NCBI GenBank assembly: GCA_035759745.1
Contig: DASTUF010000077.1
Span: 34,087-98,086 of the forward strand
Reading direction: 5' to 3'
Length of the DNA stretch: 64,000 nt
From: CAMLHP01 sp035759745
GTDB lineage: Bacteria > Gemmatimonadota > Gemmatimonadetes > Gemmatimonadales > GWC2-71-9
Shown here: piece by piece, positions 1-7,542 of the stretch
Layout of the letters: each line of letters opens with the position of its first letter
Position numbering within the stretch: position 1 is the stretch's first letter
The notes under the pieces: model-generated
Database searches by the model: none
The model's input: the letters and a program-made list of their open reading frames with translations, nothing else
What the model was told of the DNA's origin: nothing
Translations under genes and position numbers: made by a program

Positions 1-181
1 GCCAGTTCAGCTCCGAGATCAGCACCCCAGCGCTGTCGCGAATGAGAATCCCGCGCTGGGCATCGACCGACGTGGCGGCGTCCGGGCCCGTTCGGAGTGC
101 TGACCGCATTGACCATAGAAGCGCTGCCGCAACCACGCCCACGATGGCGACCGCCAGCCAGATCACGACCCGCCGGTGCAT
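1..181 (-). CDS. Membrane-anchored protein, N-terminal fragment
   Basis: Sixty codons are visible from an ATG at 181; the rest lies beyond the left edge. The start is well supported by GAAGGAGG seven bases upstream. The N-terminus is a short basic stretch (MHRR) followed by a hydrophobic segment at about residues 5-24, so it is probably an uncleaved membrane anchor or signal peptide. The following 35 residues look extracytoplasmic and include RGILIRDSAG. Too little is present to name a family. It lies downstream of mglA on the same strand. Confidence 0.6.
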   Translation of the reverse strand, partial: MHRRVVIWLAVAIVGVVAAALLWSMRSALRTGPDAATSVDAQRGILIRDSAGVLISELNW

Positions 182-232
182 CACGCCGCCTCCTTCGCTC
201 AGGTCATCGGTTTCGCGTCCCAACGGCATATT

Positions 233-430
233 CTATGGCGAATGCCGCACCGGCACGCGCTCGCAGCCGACGAAATCCATCGTCGAGGACGATTCCGGGG
301 TACCCAATCTCATCGAATCGGAATTGTGGGACACTACGGAGCCGAGCAACGTGAGAATTGGAGCTGGCCCGCCTGCAGAGGGATCGCGGCCGCAAGCAGC
401 AAGTGCAACTGCCGCAAGCACGCAAACCAC
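233..430 (-). CDS. Possible small lipoprotein (65 aa)
   Basis: A GTG at 430 follows the mglA stop by about ten bases, with GGAGG just upstream at a short spacing of three. The predicted N-terminus is hydrophobic and ends in a lipobox-like LAAC at about residues 10-13, which would give a very small lipoprotein. The remaining 50 residues are Ser/Pro rich with no recognised domain. An overlapping frame (204-425) is also open, so the reading frame is not certain. The lipobox and position favour this frame, but it could be non-coding. Confidence 0.35.
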   Translation of the reverse strand: MVCVLAAVALAACGRDPSAGGPAPILTLLGSVVSHNSDSMRLGTPESSSTMDFVGCERVPVRHSP

Positions 431-440
431 GCCCCTCCGG

Positions 441-1115
441 CTACCCCAGCGTCTTCACCACGGCCTTGCTGATCGACTTGAGGGTGTCGAACACGCCCTC
501 GCCCGTGGCGGCGATGGCCTCGAAGTAGGGCGCGCGCTCGTACCACTGCCCGTCCTCCTGCCACACCAGGAACTCGCCCGGGCGGTCCGGGTCGGGCAAC
601 ATCCGCTGGCGGGCCGGGTCTTCGACCGGCCAGCCGGGATTGAGCGCTGCCTGCAGCTCGGCGATGGGTGCGGCGTTGGGCAGGTCGCGCTTGTTGTACT
701 GGATCGCGAACGGAATCCGGGTGAGGTCGTACCCGTGCTGCTGCATGTTGTCGTAGAGGTTCTGCATCGCCTCCACGTTGGCCTCCATCCGCTCCACCTG
801 GCTGTCGCCCACGAACACCACGCCATCCACGCCCTTGAGGATCAGCTTGCGCGAGGCGTTGTAGTACACCTGCCCAGGCACGGTGTAGAGGTGAAACTTG
901 ACCTTGAAGCCGCGAATGGTGCCGAGGTCCACCGGCAGGAAGTCGAAGAAGAGCGTCCGCTCGGTCTCGGTGGCCAGCGAGATCATCTTGCCGCGGGCAC
1001 CGGGTGCGACCTTGTTGTACACGAACTCGAGGTTGGTGGTCTTGCCGCCGAGCCCGGGTCCGTAATAGACCAGCTTGCAGTTGATCTCGCGGGACGCGTA
1101 GTTGATCATCGACAT
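441..1115 (-). CDS. mglA: MglA-type small GTPase
   Basis: Ras-like GTPase of the MglA family, which sets cell polarity and directs motility or pole-localised machinery with the roadblock protein MglB. The P-loop GPGLGGKTT is at residues 19-27, the PGQ motif at 80-82 and the guanine-specificity NKRD at 141-144. A typical MglA is about 195 residues; this one has 224 because roughly 35 extra, Pro/Asp/Trp-rich residues (about 161-197) lie between NKRD and the final helix. Start is ATG at 1115, with an in-frame ATG at 1109 as alternative. The gene follows mglB by 15 bp and is probably cotranscribed with it. Confidence 0.93.
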   Translation of the reverse strand: MSMINYASREINCKLVYYGPGLGGKTTNLEFVYNKVAPGARGKMISLATETERTLFFDFLPVDLGTIRGFKVKFHLYTVPGQVYYNASRKLILKGVDGVVFVGDSQVERMEANVEAMQNLYDNMQQHGYDLTRIPFAIQYNKRDLPNAAPIAELQAALNPGWPVEDPARQRMLPDPDRPGEFLVWQEDGQWYERAPYFEAIAATGEGVFDTLKSISKAVVKTLG

Positions 1116-1130
1116 GCGTAGGGGGTCCCC

Positions 1131-1628
1131 TCAGGCTCCGAAGAGCCGGTCGATTTCATCCTCGGCCTCACCCAGGAATCCGCCTTCCACTGCCGGCGGC
1201 GTCGTGCCATCGTCGGTCCGTTCGAACATTTCGGTGAACACCTGATTCAGCTGCTGCGCCGCAGTCCGCACCCGGAGCTTCACCAGCCCGAGCGTGGTGG
1301 AGTTGTCGAACAGCACCACGAGAATCACCCGCCGCGCGATATCCGCGAGGTACATCGACTCCTTCTCGCCCTGGTGGAACAGCGCCCCGAATTCGGGCTC
1401 GCCCAGCATCCGGGCCAGCTGGTCGTTGGCGCTGAAGTCGGCGGCGGTGAGCGATGCGAAAGCGGTGGGATCGAACTGGACTTCCTCGCCGACCGTGGCG
1501 ATCAGCTGGCCGGTCCGGTCCACGATCAGGGCAGTGCGCGCGCCGGCCTCGCCCAGGAAGGCGGATAGAATCTCGTTGATGCGCCGGGCGTCCTCCTCGC
1601 GGAAGGACCAGCTCGATGCGCCGCTCAC
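1131..1628 (-). CDS. mglB: Roadblock/LC7 protein, MglB-like
   Basis: A 165-residue roadblock-fold protein directly upstream of mglA. MglB proteins act as GTPase-activating partners of MglA. The core is residues 15-125, with the family pattern of ALIVDRTGQLIA followed by amphipathic helices; the C-terminus is acidic (GEAEDEIDRLFG). I chose GTG at 1628 because it overlaps the TGA of the upstream gene as GTGA, which implies coupled translation. A longer reading to 1838 would run through that gene in another frame and gives low-complexity Ala/Pro sequence, so it is rejected. MglB identity rests on fold and neighbour. Confidence 0.85.
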   Translation of the reverse strand: MSGASSWSFREEDARRINEILSAFLGEAGARTALIVDRTGQLIATVGEEVQFDPTAFASLTAADFSANDQLARMLGEPEFGALFHQGEKESMYLADIARRVILVVLFDNSTTLGLVKLRVRTAAQQLNQVFTEMFERTDDGTTPPAVEGGFLGEAEDEIDRLFGA

Positions 1629-1894
1629 GCGAGCGCGACCTCGAGTTTGCGCAGGATGGTCTCGCCCCGGCGCCGCAGCAGCGGCTGGGGCTCCCAGGCC
1701 ACATAGTCCCGCAGCAGTCGCACGGTGTCGGGCGTGTGGGTGCCTGCCAGATAGCCCAGCGCCGCCAGCCGCTTGATCGGGTGCTTGCTGAAGAGGTCGC
1801 GCCGGTGGGCCAGGATGCGCTGCTGCGACAGGCTCCACCCCGTGAGCATCCCGGCCATCGCCGCGCCGGTGAAGAACCAGCCGCGCGAGCGCAT
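1625..1894 (-). CDS. Small membrane-anchored protein (89 aa)
   Basis: Start ATG at 1894 shares one base with the recR stop (TGATG) and the gene ends in a GTGA overlap with mglB, so it is translationally embedded in the dnaX-ybaB-recR-x-mglB-mglA operon. Residues 6-22 are hydrophobic (WFFTGAAMAGMLTGWSL), then a basic region and a helical C-terminus with the look of a single HEAT-like repeat (HPIKRLAALGYLAG...LLRDYVAWE). I do not recognise the family. Its place between recR and mglB may be specific to this lineage. Confidence 0.8.
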   Translation of the reverse strand: MRSRGWFFTGAAMAGMLTGWSLSQQRILAHRRDLFSKHPIKRLAALGYLAGTHTPDTVRLLRDYVAWEPQPLLRRRGETILRKLEVALA

Positions 1895-2484
1895 CAGCGC
1901 ACCTCCTGGCGCGCGAGCAGTGCGTGGGCCAGGGTGACGCCGTCCACGTACTCGAGGTCGCCGCCCATGGGCAGGCCCCGGGCCAGGCGCGTGACCCGCA
2001 CCGGCTCCCCGCCGAGTTGCTGCTGGATGTAGGTGGCCGTCACTTCGCCTTCCATCGATGGGTTGGTCGCGAGGATGACCTCGCGCACGCCGTCCTTCCG
2101 CACCCGTTCGAGCAGCGAATCGATGCGAAGCGACTCGGGCCCGATGCCATCCAGCGGTGAGAGGTGGCCGCCCAGCACATGATACTTGCCCCGGAAGTCG
2201 GTGGCTCGATCCACCACCGGCACCGCCGAGGCATCTTCGACCACACAGAGCACCCCCGCGTCGCGCCGGGGATCCCGGCAGATGCTGCACGGCTGCTGCT
2301 CGGTCAGGTTGCCGCAGACCTCGCATGGGCGCACCTGCTCCGCCACCGACTCCAGTGCCTGCGCCAGGAGTCGGAGTTGTTCCGCTGGTTGCTGCAACAG
2401 GTGGAACGTGAGCCGGCCGGCTGTCTTCCGCCCGATGCCGGGAAGCCGCGCGAACTCGCCGATGAGCCGCTCGATCGCGTCCAC
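1894..2484 (-). CDS. recR: Recombination mediator RecR
   Basis: RecR (196 aa) forms a ring clamp that with RecO/RecF loads RecA on gapped DNA. Visible in order: N-terminal helix-hairpin-helix (ARLPGIGRKTA), the four-Cys zinc finger (C54, C57, C66, C69) and a Toprim domain starting at about residue 77 (VLCVVEDASAVPVVDR) with the conserved NPSMEGEVTATY. Length is normal. The start is GTG at 2484. The gene lies three bases after ybaB in the widely conserved dnaX-ybaB-recR order. Confidence 0.97.
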   Translation of the reverse strand: MDAIERLIGEFARLPGIGRKTAGRLTFHLLQQPAEQLRLLAQALESVAEQVRPCEVCGNLTEQQPCSICRDPRRDAGVLCVVEDASAVPVVDRATDFRGKYHVLGGHLSPLDGIGPESLRIDSLLERVRKDGVREVILATNPSMEGEVTATYIQQQLGGEPVRVTRLARGLPMGGDLEYVDGVTLAHALLARQEVR

Positions 2485-2487
2485 AGC

Positions 2488-2790
2488 TCAGGGCGTGAAC
2501 GGCAACTGCGGCATGCTGCGCATTTCGGCCTGCATCAGCTCTGCGGCCCGCCGCTGGGCTTCCGCCACCGCGCCCAGCACCAGGTCGGACAGCAATTCGG
2601 CGTCGCGGCCCTCGAATGCCTCGGGCGCGATGCTGATGTGCAGCACCGTGCCCCGCCCGTCGGCGGTCACGCGCACCATGCCAGCGCCGGCCGTGATCTC
2701 GATGACCCGGCCCGCCAGTTCTGATTCCAGTTGCTGCAACCGGCCCTGCATGTGCTGGCCGAACTGCAGGAATTGATTGAGGTCTGCCAT
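2488..2790 (-). CDS. ybaB: YbaB/EbfC nucleoid-associated protein
   Basis: Small (100 aa) dimeric DNA-binding protein of the YbaB/EbfC family, normally found between dnaX and recR as here. The N-terminal helix (residues 1-25) is followed by the family beta-strand region with VRVTADGRGTVLHISI. Its cellular role is usually described as nucleoid-associated or regulatory. The ATG at 2790 is preceded by GCAGGAGACT, so its Shine-Dalgarno sequence lies in the small heptamer repeat that fills the gap to dnaX. Confidence 0.95.
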   Translation of the reverse strand: MADLNQFLQFGQHMQGRLQQLESELAGRVIEITAGAGMVRVTADGRGTVLHISIAPEAFEGRDAELLSDLVLGAVAEAQRRAAELMQAEMRSMPQLPFTP

Positions 2791-2794
2791 AGTC

Positions 2795-2813
2795 TCCTGC
2801 GTCCTGCGTGCTA
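2795..2813. repeat. Short heptamer repeat at dnaX stop
   Basis: Two direct copies of TCCTGCG (2795-2801, 2802-2808) followed by TGCTAG, where CTA (2811-2813) is the complement of the dnaX TAG stop. On the minus strand this reads (CGCAGGA)2 and supplies the ybaB ribosome binding site. It is the smallest member of the 7-bp-unit arrays found at gene ends in this window. Two copies alone could be chance; inclusion rests on the shared period and position. Confidence 0.45.
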
Positions 2814-4490
2814 GTCCACGATCTCCAAATCTAATTCAGTCGCCGCCGCATCGAGCGCCGGGTCCCGCTGGCGGAGTCCGCTGAGGCGGTCGGCCCGGGC
2901 CGAGGCCTCGGTGATGGGCCTGGGCCTGGGGGCATCGCCTGCGTTGCCAGGGCCCTGCACCTTGAGCCGCACCGGGGCGCCCAGCGCCGCCGCCAGCACC
3001 GTCTCCACTACCCGGGCCTGGCGCTCGATGTTCTCGTGGTTCATCGGGTTGGCCTCGGGCAGCTCGATCCGCACCAGCGGCGCCTCGACCTCGACGATCC
3101 GGGTGCCCGCCAGCGCCTCGCCCAGGAAGCGGCTCTGCTCCCGGACCGTCTCCATGGCCGACGGCCAGATGGACTGGGCGCCGGTCAGCGTGAATGGGGC
3201 GGAGAGCTGGGACGGCTCGGCTGCTCGGCGGCCCGGTGGCTCGGCCGCCTGACCGTCCTGCAGCATCGCCGACAACTTTACGGGCCTCGGTGCGACCGCC
3301 TTGACCGCCTGTACGCCCGCCCGGTCACCCTTCCCCTCTTGATCCCCAGCGCGACCGCCCTGACCGCCCGCAATCACCTGCTCCAGGTCCACGGTGCGAT
3401 CCAGCATCACCCACCGCAGCAGCAGGGTCTCGGTGACCAGCCGGGGATTGGCACTCCGCCGGAGGGAGGCCTCCTGGTCCGCCAGCAGCTTCAGCATCCG
3501 GAGGAGGTCGCCTGCGGAAAGGGCGTCGAGGTTGCGATCGAGCACCGCACGCACCGCCTCGGTGAGCCCTTCCGGAGTGCCACCAACCTTGAGCAGCAGC
3601 ATCGCCCGGAGCATCTCGCCGGCCGCCAGGAGGAATTCCCCCAGGTCGGCCCCGGACTCGAGCAACGCATCCACCAGCCGGAACACGCCCGCCGCGTCCC
3701 GCTCGGCGATGAGCCCCAGCAGGTCGGCCAGGAGTTCGTCGCTGGCCAGGCCCAGAGTCTCTCGGACGCGGGCAGCCGTGACCTCGCCCTCGCCCAGGCT
3801 CAGGCACTGGTCCAGCACCGACAGCGCGTCCCGCATGCCGCCATCTGCGTGGCGGGCAATCAGCGCCAGGGCGTCGTCATCCGCCCTGATGCCCTCGGCG
3901 TCGAGCACCGCGCGGAGCCGGTCACGGATGGCGGCCGGGCCGATTCGGCGGAAGTCGAAGCGCTGCAGCCGGGACAGCACCGGCGCTGCAGTGTTGAAGA
4001 TCTTCTGCGGCTCGGTGGTGGCGAACACAAACACCACCCGGGGCGGCGGCTCCTCCAGCACCTTGAGCAGCGCATTCCAGGCCTCGCGGGTGAGCATGTG
4101 CGCCTCATCCACGATGTAGACCTTGTAGTGCGACTCCTCGGAGGGCGCGTACATGGCGCGCTCGCGAAGGTCGCGCGCGTCATCCACGCCCCGGTTGCTG
4201 GCGGCGTCGATCTCGACCACGTCGAGGCTGGCTCCGCCGGACCAGATCCGCTCGCAGCTCTCGCATTCGCCGCAGGGGTCGCCGTCGGCGGTGCGGTTGG
4301 GGCAGTTGAGCGCCATGGCCAGGATCCGGGCCGCGGTGGTCTTGCCCACCCCGCGCGGACCGGTCAGCAGGTACCCATGGCCGATGCGGTCCCGGGCCAC
4401 GGCACCGCGCAGAACGGCGGCCACGTGGTCCTGCACCAGGAGATCGCTGAAACGCTTGGGACGGTAGCGGCGGGCGAGACTGATAGTCAT
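2811..4490 (-). CDS. dnaX: DNA polymerase III subunit gamma/tau
   Basis: Clamp-loader ATPase (559 aa). Walker A GPRGVGKT is at residues 44-51, the zinc-binding cysteines at 63, 73, 76 and 79, then the Walker B/DEAH-like VDEAHML. The C-terminal third is a Gly/Ala/Pro-rich linker leading to a tau-like tail. ATG at 4490 begins MTISLARRYRPKRF, the family N-terminus; the open frame upstream is not conserved. No Shine-Dalgarno sequence precedes the ATG: the 20 bases before it are pyrimidine-rich and include TATTTT, so a very short leader or leaderless message is possible. I saw no poly-A slippery site of the E. coli dnaX type, so a separate gamma form is not evident. Confidence 0.97.
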   Translation of the reverse strand: MTISLARRYRPKRFSDLLVQDHVAAVLRGAVARDRIGHGYLLTGPRGVGKTTAARILAMALNCPNRTADGDPCGECESCERIWSGGASLDVVEIDAASNRGVDDARDLRERAMYAPSEESHYKVYIVDEAHMLTREAWNALLKVLEEPPPRVVFVFATTEPQKIFNTAAPVLSRLQRFDFRRIGPAAIRDRLRAVLDAEGIRADDDALALIARHADGGMRDALSVLDQCLSLGEGEVTAARVRETLGLASDELLADLLGLIAERDAAGVFRLVDALLESGADLGEFLLAAGEMLRAMLLLKVGGTPEGLTEAVRAVLDRNLDALSAGDLLRMLKLLADQEASLRRSANPRLVTETLLLRWVMLDRTVDLEQVIAGGQGGRAGDQEGKGDRAGVQAVKAVAPRPVKLSAMLQDGQAAEPPGRRAAEPSQLSAPFTLTGAQSIWPSAMETVREQSRFLGEALAGTRIVEVEAPLVRIELPEANPMNHENIERQARVVETVLAAALGAPVRLKVQGPGNAGDAPRPRPITEASARADRLSGLRQRDPALDAAATELDLEIVD

Positions 4491-4616
4491 GAAGGAAAGA
4501 AAATACCCCAGGCACCCCGAAGCGACACCGGACATCGCTTAGCGCTGCTACCGGCGAGGTCCTGACGCGATTCGCGCGCCAGCGCCCTTCGGACCTGGGG
4601 CAACACCAAGATAATA

Positions 4617-4688
4617 GTGGAGAGTGGGGAGTGGGAAGTGGGGGAACTGAGATTACCACCCACTCCCCACTCCCTACTTCCCACTCGC
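4617..4688. repeat. Two-armed heptamer hairpin element (GTGGGRA type)
   Basis: Left arm: GTGGAGA, GTGGGGA, GTGGGAA, GTGGGGG (4617-4644). Right arm: CACTCCC, CACTCCC, TACTTCC, CACTCGC (4661-4688), complementary to the left arm, around a 16-base spacer. The right arm ends on the first base of the complement of the 4688-5614 gene's TAG. It lies between that gene and dnaX, both on the minus strand. Transcribed in either direction it would form a long G/A:C/T stem with no U-tract, so it is not a classical intrinsic terminator. Confidence 0.8.
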
Positions 4689-5614
4689 TACTCCAGGAGC
4701 GCCCGCTGCCTGCTGCGCATCCGTCGCATCTCCCACGTTTCAGCCACGACCCCACCCAGCAGGAACACAATCGCGGTGAAGTGGATCCAGAGCACGAACA
4801 GCACCACGGCGGCGATCTTGGCGTCGCCGCTGGCGGAGCGCACCGCGGCGAAATTGGCGAGGTAGAACGCATACCCCCGCTTGGCCAGCTCGAACATCAC
4901 CGCGGCGAACGTCGCCGCGAGGAGCGCGGTGCGCCACGGCAGCCGGCGCGCGGAGGCGTACTTGTAGACGACGAAGAACAGGCTCACGGAGAACAGCACC
5001 GTCAGCGACTCGCCCAGGATCCGTCCCAGGGTGCTGACGAAGAACGCCACCGCTTCCAGCCGCCATTCCCGGGCCGCGATGTACGCGAGCCCGGCGGTCA
5101 GCGCTGAATTGAGCAGGAAGAGCGACAGCGTGACGACGACCATCAGGACGTCACGTGCCTTGGACTTGAGGAACGCCACCGCAAAGTTGCGATGCCGCCG
5201 CGGCCGCACCGTCACGTCGAACACATGATTGAGCGCGGTGCGCACGCCGGCAAAGAGCCGGGTGCTGAACCAGATGAACGCGGGGACCGCCACCAGCGAG
5301 AGCGTCCCGCGGTTGGCGGCGATGCCGTTCAGGATCGATTCGACCAGCCCGAACGGGTCGTTGGTCCCCGCCGAGTGCGGCGGCAGGAATCCGTGGAAGA
5401 TGGTCCTGGGGTCGGGCCCGGCACGGGCGAGCGCTTCGAGCAGCTGGGTGAGGCCCACCAGCAGCAGCACCACGAAGGGCACGGCGGCGAGCAGTGCGTC
5501 AAATGTGAGCGCGCTCGCCAGGAAAGGGACGTTGCTTTCGTCGGCCGCCTGCAGGACCCGCTTGAAGAAGCCTGCCGGCGAGCGGTGCCAGCCGCCGGGA
5601 CGGGGTCCGCTCAG
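4688..5614 (-). CDS. YihY/UPF0761-type inner membrane protein
   Basis: Multi-pass membrane protein of the YihY (UPF0761, virulence factor BrkB-like) family, function unclear. At least five hydrophobic segments are visible, with the family stretch GTLSLVAVPAFIWFSTR. The first in-frame GTG is at 5482, but starting there removes the conserved N-terminus FFKRVLQAADESNVPFLASA. No ATG, GTG or TTG lies upstream in frame. CTG at 5614 overlaps the upstream TGA as CTGA and has AGGAG eight bases before it, so I place the start there (308 aa). If CTG is not used, the product is 264 aa and lacks its first helix. Confidence 0.85.
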   Translation of the reverse strand: MSGPRPGGWHRSPAGFFKRVLQAADESNVPFLASALTFDALLAAVPFVVLLLVGLTQLLEALARAGPDPRTIFHGFLPPHSAGTNDPFGLVESILNGIAANRGTLSLVAVPAFIWFSTRLFAGVRTALNHVFDVTVRPRRHRNFAVAFLKSKARDVLMVVVTLSLFLLNSALTAGLAYIAAREWRLEAVAFFVSTLGRILGESLTVLFSVSLFFVVYKYASARRLPWRTALLAATFAAVMFELAKRGYAFYLANFAAVRSASGDAKIAAVVLFVLWIHFTAIVFLLGGVVAETWEMRRMRSRQRALLE

Positions 5615-6036
5615 GCGAGCGGCTCCTCGTGTTCGCCCGACGTGGCCACGGCGCGGCGGCGGGCCCGGGCATCGGCGAGCCGGCGCTCCAGTTCGGCCCG
5701 CGCCGACGGGACCTTGGCGTCGTCCGAGTCGGGGAGCTCATCGACCGGCTCCGACGAATCGAACTCGTCCATGCTCTCGTCAAAGGCGTACTCGCCGCTG
5801 GCGAGCGGGGCGTCCTCGCCGGGGCCGAACCGATGGACCAGTTCGTCCACCTTCTCCTCGGTCATGGCGCGGAGCTTCCAGAGCCGGCGCTGCAGCACCC
5901 GGCGGGTCTCCTCGCCATTCCGGGGTGCGTACAGGAGCGCGAGCCCCGCGCCCAGCAGGGCGCCCCAGAAGAGCCATTTGGCGGAGGCGTCGCCCCGCTC
6001 CACCAGCACGATGTCCCGCGGTTCGTTCCGTCGCAT
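5611..6036 (-). CDS. YtxH-domain protein
   Basis: A 141-residue protein starting at ATG 6036 with GGAGGA five bases upstream. Residues 20-50 carry the YtxH pattern: a short hydrophobic glycine-rich segment (LFWGALLGAGLALLYAP) followed by RNGEETRRVLQRR. The C-terminal half is strongly acidic then basic and predicted helical. YtxH proteins are small membrane-associated proteins often linked to general stress; the role here is unknown. It ends in a CTGA overlap with the YihY-type gene and is probably coupled to it. Confidence 0.8.
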   Translation of the reverse strand: MRRNEPRDIVLVERGDASAKWLFWGALLGAGLALLYAPRNGEETRRVLQRRLWKLRAMTEEKVDELVHRFGPGEDAPLASGEYAFDESMDEFDSSEPVDELPDSDDAKVPSARAELERRLADARARRRAVATSGEHEEPLA

Positions 6037-6046
6037 GTATGTCCTC

Positions 6047-7465
6047 CTACTCGCCGGCGTCGGCGTCATCCACGGCCCGCACCAGTACCTGGTCCAGCGA
6101 GGCGTGGTGCTGCATGGGAGCCTGGATGAACCGGTCCACGAGGTCGGCGGTGCCGTTGACGTTGAGTTGCTCGAAGAGGAACGCGAAGGTGCGTTCCAGG
6201 TCCACTGCGATGGCCGCCCGGACATTCTCGGGTAGTGACCACAGATCCCGCTTGAAGGGGCCGATCGCCTTCTTCCGGGCCTTGTAGTAGAACTGATCGT
6301 CCGAATCGTCGGCCTTGCGTTCGCTTTGCGCGTTCTCGTCCAGCCAGGCATACATCCGGCGCTTGAGGTCGGCCGGAAGCGACGGGTGGTCGAACACGAT
6401 GTTCTGGAAGTTGGTGGCGAGGTGGATCTCGGCGGTCTCCACCCGCGGAAAGTTGCCGAAGGCGTTGGACGGCAGCGTGCTCGCGCCATGCTGCACGGCG
6501 CCGGCCAGGCCATATCGCTCACGCGCCACCCGGGAGAGATCCCGCAGCGCATCGATATCCAGCTTGACGTCGGCGATCTTGCCGTCCGGCAGCACCACAC
6601 CGCCGTGCGAGGTGCCGGTCTGGACCGAGATCTTGCTGATCCCGTCCGCAATGCCGAGCCGCTCACACTCGGCTTCGTAGCCCTGCATGAAGGCGTGGAG
6701 TTCCTCGACCGTGCTGTTCTTGTGGCCGACCTCACCGATCTCGGCCCCGATGCTCACGGTAACCCCGGCGGGTTCGCGCTCACGAATGAAGTAGGTGATC
6801 TCCGCCGCGCGCTCGTAGTTGGCGCGCTGCTGCTCGGCGAGGGTTTCGTGCGAGAGGTCCACCAGGGTGGACGTGTCGACGTCGATGTTGTAAAAGCCCG
6901 CCGCCACTTCTTCCGCGATCAGCTTCTTGACCTCGCCTACCTCGCCATCGGCGTCGGTGGCGTACTTCCTGGCATTGACCTGGCAGTGGTCGCCCTGGAT
7001 GAACAACGGCAGCGACCATCCCTCGCGCAGCGCCGCGCCGATCAGGACGGAGACATACTCGGCGGGGCGCTGGTCGGTGTAGGCGATTTCCGACCGGGCG
7101 ATCTCTAGGATGATCGCGCCCGCCCGTCCCGCCCGCGCCGCCCGGAACACCGCGCGCGCGGTGTCGTAGGCCATGGTGCGAATGTTCATGGCCGGCACGG
7201 TGAATCCGGCGCACTCGCCCCTGCCCCGCGCGATGTACAGCTCGTGAATCGATGCGGGCCGCACGCCACGCGCCTGGCCGATCTCCCACAGCAGCCACCG
7301 CGCCGCCTCGCGCTCGTCCGCCTCGGCGAAGACCGCCTTCCAGACCAGCTGGTCCATCGCGGCGCCACGCAGCGGCTTCTCGTCGTGCACCTCCACACCT
7401 CTCGTAGCCAGCGTGACCGCACTACCGAACAGGCCCGCAAGATTCTGCATCAGTTTCGACGCCAT
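6047..7465 (-). CDS. Class II aldolase-like protein (fructose-bisphosphate aldolase fold)
   Basis: 472 residues in a TIM-barrel related to class II fructose-bisphosphate aldolases. An 85-residue N-terminal region precedes the usual AFTVPAMNIR-type start of the barrel. Candidate metal and substrate residues are the Asp-His pair in IQGDHCQ, the Glu in GAEIGEVGHKNS, the His in SVQTGTSHGG and VQHGAST, the last in place of the usual LHGGSG. These differences make substrate assignment uncertain; it could serve gluconeogenesis/glycolysis with pgi and pyk next door, or another ketose phosphate. ATG at 7465 with GGTGAG upstream. Confidence 0.75.
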   Translation of the reverse strand: MASKLMQNLAGLFGSAVTLATRGVEVHDEKPLRGAAMDQLVWKAVFAEADEREAARWLLWEIGQARGVRPASIHELYIARGRGECAGFTVPAMNIRTMAYDTARAVFRAARAGRAGAIILEIARSEIAYTDQRPAEYVSVLIGAALREGWSLPLFIQGDHCQVNARKYATDADGEVGEVKKLIAEEVAAGFYNIDVDTSTLVDLSHETLAEQQRANYERAAEITYFIREREPAGVTVSIGAEIGEVGHKNSTVEELHAFMQGYEAECERLGIADGISKISVQTGTSHGGVVLPDGKIADVKLDIDALRDLSRVARERYGLAGAVQHGASTLPSNAFGNFPRVETAEIHLATNFQNIVFDHPSLPADLKRRMYAWLDENAQSERKADDSDDQFYYKARKKAIGPFKRDLWSLPENVRAAIAVDLERTFAFLFEQLNVNGTADLVDRFIQAPMQHHASLDQVLVRAVDDADAGE

Positions 7466-7542
7466 GACTCACCCATGTCCAATTGAGATCCAGTGCCCGC
7501 TGCAGGGAAATTACGCCTGCGGCAACGGCGAGCCAAGCCGCA

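Noticed and set aside
3290..3380. GACCGCC-rich repeat-like stretch in the dnaX linker as another heptamer array
   Set aside because: The recurrence is irregular (9 and other spacings, not 7) and the sequence encodes a normal Gly-rich linker.
2811..4490. Programmed frameshift in dnaX
   Set aside because: No A-AAA-AAG type slippery heptamer was seen in the reading frame.
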